A stretch of 64,000 nt of DNA from Vigna angularis (Eukaryota > Streptophyta > Magnoliopsida > Fabales > Fabaceae), in assembly GCF_016808095.1 (NCBI RefSeq), contig NC_068977.1:25383364-25447363 (forward strand). The letters run 5' to 3'. Every line of letters starts with the position of its first letter. Positions within the stretch are counted from its first letter, which is position 1. This document shows positions 57,392 through 64,000 of this stretch, piece after piece. The position numbers were made by a program, and so were the translations under genes. The notes beneath the pieces are model-generated. The model was not told where the DNA came from, did no database searches, and saw only the letters and a program-made list of their open reading frames with translations.

Positions 57392-58776
57392 ATGAGAAGG
57401 AGAATGGAGGCAATGCAGGCAGAGATTGAAACCCTTAGGGGCGAGCGTGATGCGACCAGAGGGGCGCAAGCTAATCGTCCATCCTCCGCACGCGCTCAAA
57501 CACCGCCAATTGTAGAGATGCCAGAAACCAAGCCAGACTCAAAAGAAGACACATATCCCATTCTTGATAGTTATTATCAGGGAGAGGGGCAGAGTGAAGC
57601 TGGCTCGCATCGGACCGCAAACCGTCCGGCCCCGGCCGGTCGAGCTAGAGCATTGCATCCGTTCACAGCTACAGTCATGGAAGAGCAGATTCCCGAGAGA
57701 GCATTTCCGGCCCTGGAGAAGTATGATGGGTCAGGGGACCCGGAGGAGCATTTGAGATCCTTTGTTGACGCCATGACCATTTACTCCCCCAGGGAAAATA
57801 TGTGGTGCAGAGTTTTTTCCTTGTCAATAAAGGGAGAAGCATTAGCATGGTTCCACTCGTTGAGACCTCGAACCATCAATAACTTTGCCACTTTGAAGGA
57901 GATGTTCGAGCGACAGTTTTCGGCTGGTAGAGCAAGAAATCTGACGTATCTTGAGTTAACAAACATAAAATAGGAGAAGGGAGAAAGTCTCAGGGACTTC
58001 ATGGATAGGTTCAATAGAACCGCTCGGCAAGTAAGGGGAGTAGGCAAGAAGTTTACTATAAGTACTCTGGCTACCGCGCTGAGGCCTTCCCCATTTGCCG
58101 ATAACTTGTTTACAGAACCCCCGTTAACCCTGGACGAATTGCAAGAGAGGGCCGCTCGGTTCATTAGAATAGAAGAAATGAGGGCGGTCCAAAGGTGACA
58201 GCAGGAGTAAAACTTGAGTTCAGGGCATGAGAAGAAAGAGGGTAAGAAACCGTTCGTACCGGGCGAGCGGTCGAAGGGCCAGAAGTATAGAGATGGCCAG
58301 AAGGGGGCTAGGTACGAAATGTACACCCCGTTGAACACGCCAACGGCTAGAGTGCTGGAAGAGGCCCTGAATGCAGATCTAATACGGGTAAGACCCTCTC
58401 GGTCATCACCCAAGGCGGATGGAACTAAACATTGCACCTATCATCTGAACATAGGGCATAACACCGAGGACTGCACGGTGTTGAACGATAAGGTGGAAGA
58501 ACTGATCCGAGCGGGTCATCTGAAGAAATTTGTTAAGGAGGAACGGAGGGCTAAGGTGGAGCGAAGTGATAGGAGAGAGGATAAGTGTCCCGACCGTAGG
58601 CGGAGTAGAAGTCGTAGCCATGACCGATCGTTGCGTGGAACGATAAACACCATTTCGGGAGGTTTCGCAGGAGGGTCATCGACGTCCGCAAGGAAGAGAA
58701 ACTTGAGGGAGCTAAAAAGCGTCCATAGGGTAGATGTGAGAAAGCGCTCTATGCCGCCAATCACGTTTACGGATGA
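57392..58776 (+). pseudogene. Element F gag, broken, split from pol by the CACTA
   Basis: Gag core at about 57680-57980: AFPALEKYDGSGDPEEHLRS, then FSLSIKGEALAWFHSL and LKEMFERQFSA. An in-frame stop after TNIK (57971) is followed by GESLRDFMDRFNRTARQVRG in the same frame, and a second stop follows EEMRAVQR. A third frame (58214-58776) holds the basic linker and the zinc-knuckle-like KHCTYHLNIGHNTEDC. It continues to PPITFTD, where the CACTA element begins. A C-x-x-H form instead of CCHC is usual for this family. Confidence 0.88.
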
Positions 58777-58781
58777 CACTA

Positions 58782-58950
58782 CAAGAAAACCGCGAATTAC
58801 CGAGGGTATTTTTCCGAAGGCCTGTCTACCGTCGGTAAAAGTGCTTTACCGAGGGGCAAAAAGTGAATCACCGACGGCCTAGACGAAATCACATTTCCGA
58901 CGGTCAAAAAGACCTTAGCGAGGGTTTTGAAACCTTCGGTAAGAGCGTCG
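58782..58950. repeat. Left subterminal repeats of the CACTA
   Basis: Scattered TACCGAGGG, TTCCGAAGG, TACCGTCGGTAA, TTTACCGAGGGG, ACCGACGG, TTCCGACGG and CCTTCGGTAA motifs in both orientations. Confidence 0.8.
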
Positions 58951-59250
58951 AGCAATTAAAATCAGTGATTGGGGTTCGTCCCCAATTTTTTCAAACAAAG
59001 CCCTCCTTCCCCTCTACCGGTAAGAGCTGCGATTTCGGCCCTCCCTTCCCATCGACCTTCCCATTCACTCCGTCTGCATTCCCTTTCGCTTGCTTTCGTT
59101 CATTCTCTCCCTATCACTCTCCCTGTTTGTTCTGTCCGGTGGCATTGTGTGCGTACGGTTCGTCGTGTCGTTGTGGGTCTTGCGGGTGGGGTGGTTGTTC
59201 GTGGTCGTGCGCGTCAGGCCTGAATTGGGTGTTCTGGAGTGCGAGGTAAG
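58951..59250 (+). other. GC-richer CACTA segment with a splice-donor-like end
   Basis: C/T-rich on the + strand (many CCCTTCC and CTCTCCC strings), ending in GTGCGAG|GTAAGTTC at 59248. It looks like a transcribed leader exon. The frames here give no recognisable domain. Confidence 0.4.
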
Positions 59251-60859
59251 TTCTCTGTTTTAGAATGCTACTTGAATAAATTGATTGCCTTGTTCTTCCC
59301 TAGTTGTGTGCAATGTGTCCATGTAATTGGTTGTTGCCCTATTCTTACGAATATGCGTGAACTTGTTTGCATTGTTGATATTTCTGTAAGGACAAGGTAC
59401 TTACACAGATATGGAACCCCATCTTTCCGAAAACGTAGACGTTTACTTCTCTGGCCATCCGAATCTGTTTTGTATCTAATGCAAGTCTGGCAAAAGATTT
59501 TTGTCTTCAGATATTGGCATCTTTTTCTGTTCCACGGGTGAATTAAAGAACTCAACAATAATTTTAGTCGCAAGATTTGGTCTCTTGCTTAATTTCCTAA
59601 TATTGAGTCGTAAAAGCGAGAGTTATAACTGGCTTTGTTGAGCAACTCTAATTCCTTACCTTTTTGGTTTCAACATTAATTCTAAAACCTATTTCTAACA
59701 GTATAGTTATCTCAGTTAGGCGTTGATTAACCTGCATTTGATAGTACTCGCGGAGAAACAGATTATACGTTGAAGTGTATGGATGTTCAACAGTCCCATT
59801 AGAGTCATATCTCAAATATTACCGGATTGACAATAAATTTGAATGTTTGACTCTCTAGCAAGCGGTGTCCCTTAGTTAAGCTCGTAATACATCTGGACTG
59901 GAATAAAACAAGTTTAAAAAATATAGGACCACTTAACAAAGTACATTGATTAAGTAAAAAGGGACATCAAAATCCTCTAAAACAAAGTAACACTGGAATA
60001 ATCACCTTGTACCAGAATCTGTTTTCCAATACTTTGACCCCAATAGTCACTTTCAGATGCTGTACTTGACTTGACCACAACAAAATTAAAATGATGGGTG
60101 ATTGGAGGGAACTCTTCTTTTCTGAAAGGATGATTTATCTCTGAAGTTTGAACCTTTAGGATTCTTGTCTGAACATTGTGTTTGGAAAGTGAATAATTGA
60201 TGTTTACAACGTTGGTTGCCCTAGTCAGATTGTTCAGACCAGTGTTCCAGTTGCTGTAAGAACCAATTTCAATTGCTTAGTTGCTAAGAACCAATGTCTT
60301 TTTCCTAATTGAGTTATTTCCAACGTGCCTTAATTGTTTTAGGACCTAAGTTATCAATTTTAGTTATTGTAAGGCCTTTGTACAATAGTTCAGTTCCTTT
60401 AATTGGAAGGGTGAGTATAGGGATGAGGAAGTGAGGGAGAAAGGGAACAAAGGGTGTTAATTTGTAGAGGAAAAAAACTGAACAGAGAGGAAGAGCAGAG
60501 AGTCAAAGACAGACATAAAGGATGAAAAAAAACATAAATAAAGCAGGTTGTTAGATTGTGTCAATGGAACTAGTCCTGGAGCATTTCTTCATGGATTTTA
60601 GTGAAACACAAGCAGAATCCACCAATTATGTTTGTGCCTTTCTCTTTCTAACAAGATCATATCTCCTAAAGATAAGGATCGAAATCCATATAATACTAAT
60701 CTATACAAATAATTTGTGGGTTGAAAAAAAAATTAACAAATCTAGTAATGAAATTGATGGCTAAGAAGAAGAAGAAGATGTTGATTCTATTATTAAAGGT
60801 TCACATGATATGGAAAAACTTGAACAGTGAACTGATGCTTTTGGATTCACAACCATGGC
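59251..60859. other. CACTA interior, no gene recognised
   Basis: AT-rich. Frames at 59239-59541 (+) and 60558-60764 (+) have no domain I recognise. It could hold introns of captured host DNA. Confidence 0.45.
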
Positions 60860-61115
60860 TATGTTTGTGGTGATGGATTCACGCAGAGGAGAGCCACTCC
60901 TAGAATTTGAAGCATCTCAGGTTCTTTTTCCACTTTGCAATACTAGTTGTTGATCAAGGATAGATGTAAATTCCCTTCTTTTCTCTCTGATTTCGTTGCT
61001 AACCCATGTGACAATGTGGGCACCCTCTGGAATACTGTTATCATTTGGTTCCATCCCCGTTAACATCTCAAGAAGTACAACACCCAAACTGTACACATCA
61101 CTGTATCTTCTTCTG
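60860..61115 (-). pseudogene. Captured LRR receptor-kinase fragment in the CACTA
   Basis: The minus strand reads YSDVYSLGVVLLEMLTGMEP, then IPEGAHIVTWVSNEIREKRR and SILDQQLVLQS. This is subdomains IX-X of a plant LRR-type receptor kinase (family pattern SDVYSYGVVLLELLTG). After a shift near 60950, EMLQILGVALLCVNPSP follows, the family's C-terminal lobe, then a stop. An AAAGCAG acceptor-like border precedes the fragment at 61116. The ATP-binding and catalytic loops are absent. Confidence 0.82.
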
Positions 61116-63480
61116 CTTTAGTTTTCAAAAGGGTTTCTTTTAGTCTTGTTTTTTAACGCAACTGATATATCAAATATTCATAGTGTATATGTTCTTAGTC
61201 CTCATTATATATATGTTGAACTATTTTTCTTAGTCATTGTAAGGGGAATGATTGTTTAAGCTTTATTTTGGGTAAGAACTGAGTGAGAGTAACTTTGTTC
61301 TGCTTCAACTTCAAGTTAGGGGATTCATTTTTGGTTCGTCAATTGCATTAGGCATTGGTGCCAAGTTTATTCCTTTATGCAAACCTGGAAAGCTGCCAGG
61401 TATATCTGTGTTGTGTTGAATATAATTGAGCACTACTATTAATCTTCATTAATTTGTTTTAATTTAAAACTAGAATGTACCAAACAGAGGATAAAAGAAA
61501 TGAAGAACATTTTGGGTGGATGGCAGGGTCTATTCTGAGTGGAAAGGCCTTGTCATAGTCATATATAGTTTGATCATTCATTATTACTTTGGGTCTGTTT
61601 TACTGTTAATGTTTGTAGGTTACTAGTTCATGACAACGAATTTGGCCCCACCTTTACCATTTTTTGAACTTTTTTCATTAACTTTTTGTGGCAAAGTCTT
61701 CTTTCAAACTGAGTTCTATACTATTCACAGATTCTCAGTACTCAGAGATTAAGATGTCCTTTTTTTGTACAGAAGTACGAAACAAAAAGAAATCAACAAA
61801 AACATATATAAAATATGATATATATATATATATATATGCATGAAATTCTCTACATATATATATGTTCCTTAATTAACCTGTCTCTTTCTTGCAAATTTAA
61901 TGTCTCTAACTCTGTAGGTGTAGCCTTTTATGTATGTGTGTGTATAGCTGAATTAAAAGTGAAAAAGGTACACCAACCAAGTAGCTTTTGTATTGGATGC
62001 TACACCAATCAATCACCCAGAATATATAAATATATATGCATGTTGTACCTTTCACAAATATTCAAAAAACCAGATTCAACCTTCTGATGAAGACTATAAT
62101 TTATAAGGCAAAGTTTCCAAATAAAAGTAGGAAAAGGCTATAGCTAACTAAGTACAGGTAGGTTTGATTGAAGAAATTAAGAAAATTAATTTGTTTATAT
62201 AGTTTTCTAATCTTAAATTTTGTGAAGTCGTTATCAGTGACAATTAATTTGTGGTTGATTAAGAGTGCAGAATTTTTATATTACCAACATGTAAATATTG
62301 AGAAGCAGACATTTGTTTATTTGTGTAACTTTTGTAAAATTAGTTTTAATTTTTAAATAATTAATCAATTGATTCTATCAAACATCACTTCAGGAAATGA
62401 GGGTTTAACATTAAACTTGTTCTAAAATTCTTATCCTCATTTTATATGTTAAATTTATATTAATTTTCCCCTACCATGTTCTTCTTTGCTTCCCAAATTA
62501 TTATGGTAATCACTAAGCAAGTAAGTACTAGAAAACCATTACGATTTAATCACAATTTTTTTCATTCAAAAAGAGAAATATATATATATATATATATATT
62601 CATAATCCATATCATAAGACATACCTAATTTATATATAAAATCATGATATAGTTATGCACTATATAGATTAAAGAAGTCATTCAAGTAAAAAGAGTTCTC
62701 TTTATGTTTACATACTATCAAAATTATTATCCAAAAATAAAAGGATCAACCATGTTGACATAACACAATTCATTCTGGTTAGGAAAACAAGATACTAAAT
62801 TAAACATGTTGCTCACTTTGAAACAATTCATTTTCTTGTAAGTTGAAAGTAATACTCACATGAACAAGATTCTTATAATCTTTCAGCTGTGTCTGTTAAT
62901 TTAAACTAGTACTTGTTCCAGTGCATTGATTTGGTTTGCAAAGTGATGCCTAACCTTCTTCTTCCATCTAGGACAACTTGCTGCAAACTATACAACATCT
63001 AGAGGAGGTACTCTGAAGCACCAACCTTCTTCTTCCATCACTACTCCTGACGAGGTCGTTCTCTGCCTCACGCAGTCCAACCCTCATCAGTCCAACCCAC
63101 ACCAGTCCCGCCATCTATAGAGGAGCAGGATGATGAGGATCATTCTGATGATAACTATGTACATTATTAGTTTCATTTTGTTATTAGTTGTTATAGAAAC
63201 ATTTGGATATTACAACATTTGGAGTTTACATCATTTCGATGTTAGATCAATTGGATGATTTGGATGTTAGAACATCATTATGTTACATTGTTATATGTTT
63301 TAAATATTAATGGATGTTCTATGGATTAATGGATGTTCTATGGATTTTGATCAATGATTGCATTATTCAGATGCACATTATGCAGGTCTGTATGTTCTTG
63401 AAAACTGTTATGCAGGTTTGTGTGTTGTGAACAGTTTGGTTTCATAAGAAATACAATTGTGAATTAGATCTGCCTCCAAC
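61116..63480. other. CACTA interior, right part
   Basis: AT-rich. (TA)n tracts at 61817-61837 and 62579-62599. 62960-63170 has weak coding look (Ser/Pro-rich, then Glu/Asp-rich DDEDHSDDNYV-like in the + strand), perhaps the end of a transposase-accessory gene. No confident gene. Confidence 0.4.
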
Positions 63481-63760
63481 TTACCGAAGGCTTTTGGCCT
63501 TCGGTAACTACCCACGTTAGGTTATTACCGAAGGCTTCCACCCTTCGGTAATTACTGAAGGCTTTCGCCCTTCGGTAATTACTGAAGGCTTCCACCCTTC
63601 GGTAATTACTGAAGGCTTTTGGCCCTCGGTAAATGTTAGCGACAAGAGATTTACCGAGGGCTCTTTGACCGTCGATAAGCCGTCTGTAATTACCTTTTAT
63701 CGACGGTTTTGGGCTGTTTCCGAGGGCTTCTGGCCTTCGGTAATGCCCTTCTTTTTTGTA
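63481..63760. repeat. Right subterminal hairpin array of the CACTA
   Basis: Five 27-bp hairpins with the form TTAC(C/T)GAAGG-N7-CC(T/C)TCGGTAA lie at 63481-63507, 63525-63551, 63552-63578, 63579-63605 and 63606-63632. The last four are directly abutting. Looser ones follow (TTTACCGAGGG, TCGACGG, TTCCGAGGG, CCTTCGGTAA). These are probably the binding sites of the transposition-helper protein. Confidence 0.93.
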
Positions 63761-63763
63761 GTG

Positions 63764-64000
63764 TGAGGATTTCCATGCTCCCGATCCAGATGAGGATGAC
63801 CCGATGGTAATAACAGCTGTTATTGCTTGATATAGCGTGGGAAAGGTGTTGGTGGACCAGGGAAGTTCTGTCAACATCCTGTATTGGAAAAGGTTCCAAC
63901 AGATGGACATCTCTGAGGACCTGATCGCCCCGTACAACGAACAGATAGTGGGATTTTCAGAGGAAAGGGTGGATACGAGAGGATATGTGGATCTGAGAGC
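63764..64000 (+). pseudogene. Element F protease, resuming after the CACTA
   Basis: Removing the CACTA and one TGA copy restores the frame from FTD to EDFHAPDPDEDDPMVI. A stop follows ITAVIA. The aspartic protease region then reads KVLVDQGSSVNILYWKRF, with D-Q-G-S-S, the variant active-site form typical of Tat-like elements, then GFSEERVDTRGYVDL. It runs off the window end. Confidence 0.88.

Larger units (their letters stand above)
58777..63763 (+). mobile_element. Non-autonomous CACTA (En/Spm) element, 4987 bp, TSD TGA
   Basis: Begins CACTACAAGAAAACC and ends CTTTTTTGTAGTG, with TGA on both sides (58774-58776 and 63764-63766). Both subterminal regions are rich in CCGA-type short hairpins. 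No TNP2-type transposase or TNPA-like protein is recognisable, so it is non-autonomous. It carries a receptor-kinase fragment. Strand is arbitrary, set by the host element. Confidence 0.95.

Noticed and set aside
57781..58437. 218-aa minus-strand frame opposite the element F gag
   Set aside because: Shadow of the gag coding strand; composition and ends follow the sense codons.
59239..59573. 100-aa frames on both strands in the CACTA
   Set aside because: No family resemblance; opposite-strand pairs of similar length in captured non-coding DNA.
63464..63937. 157-aa minus-strand frame with repeated RRVEAFSNY units
   Set aside because: Translation of the CACTA subterminal hairpins running into the element F protease; it crosses the transposon border, so it is not a gene.

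Overview
The window is nuclear DNA of a flowering plant, most likely a legume of the bean/soybean type. That placement is inferred from the style of the retrotransposon LTRs and the receptor-like-protein gene; no phylogenetic test was possible. It is AT-rich, intron-bearing and dominated by nested transposable elements. The only intact chromosomal gene I can support is one leucine-rich-repeat receptor-like protein (RLP) on the minus strand at 47872-51333.

Layout: 1-9781 is a young non-autonomous Ty3/gypsy element (element A, minus strand). It has 2385-bp LTRs, a tRNA-Asp primer site and an intact gag-like ORF, but no pol. On its opposite strand it carries a small spliced gene with its own TATA box, CT-rich leader, 5'UTR intron, a WUSCHEL-type homeodomain, a WUS-box-like motif and an ELSL motif. 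This is the most unusual object in the window. 11515-12643 is a broken AAA-ATPase gene fragment. 13069-18515 is a decayed Ty1/copia element (B) with a perfect TSD, into which a relative of element A (C, 13790-16369) was inserted and then partly deleted. 19000-22741 is a decayed gypsy element (D) with archaeal-type RNase H and an antisense Transposase_28-like ORF. 24558-28789 is a gag-protease-only gypsy element (E).

28790-40561 is AT-rich intergenic DNA holding tandem repeats, one solo LTR with TSD (34610-35799), remnants of a Mutator-like transposase plus OTU-type protease (+), and a plant-mobile-domain ORF (-). 40562-43116 is a second solo LTR with TSD and an internal 35-bp tandem array. 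43117-47871 holds duplicated 3' flank and a C-terminal scrap of the RLP gene, interrupted by another LTR-like insertion and ending in a perfect 19-bp-arm palindrome. Downstream and upstream flank copies scattered from 23 kb to 56.7 kb indicate that the RLP locus was once part of a tandem cluster now broken up by elements.

51784-52068 is a Mutator-type MITE with 9-bp TSD. 52420-55290 is a repeat-rich composite with a 281-bp tandem array. 56849 to the window end is another gypsy element (F) whose gag-pol is split by a 4987-bp non-autonomous CACTA element (58777-63763). The CACTA carries a captured receptor-kinase fragment and subterminal hairpin arrays. No rRNA, tRNA or CRISPR locus was seen.
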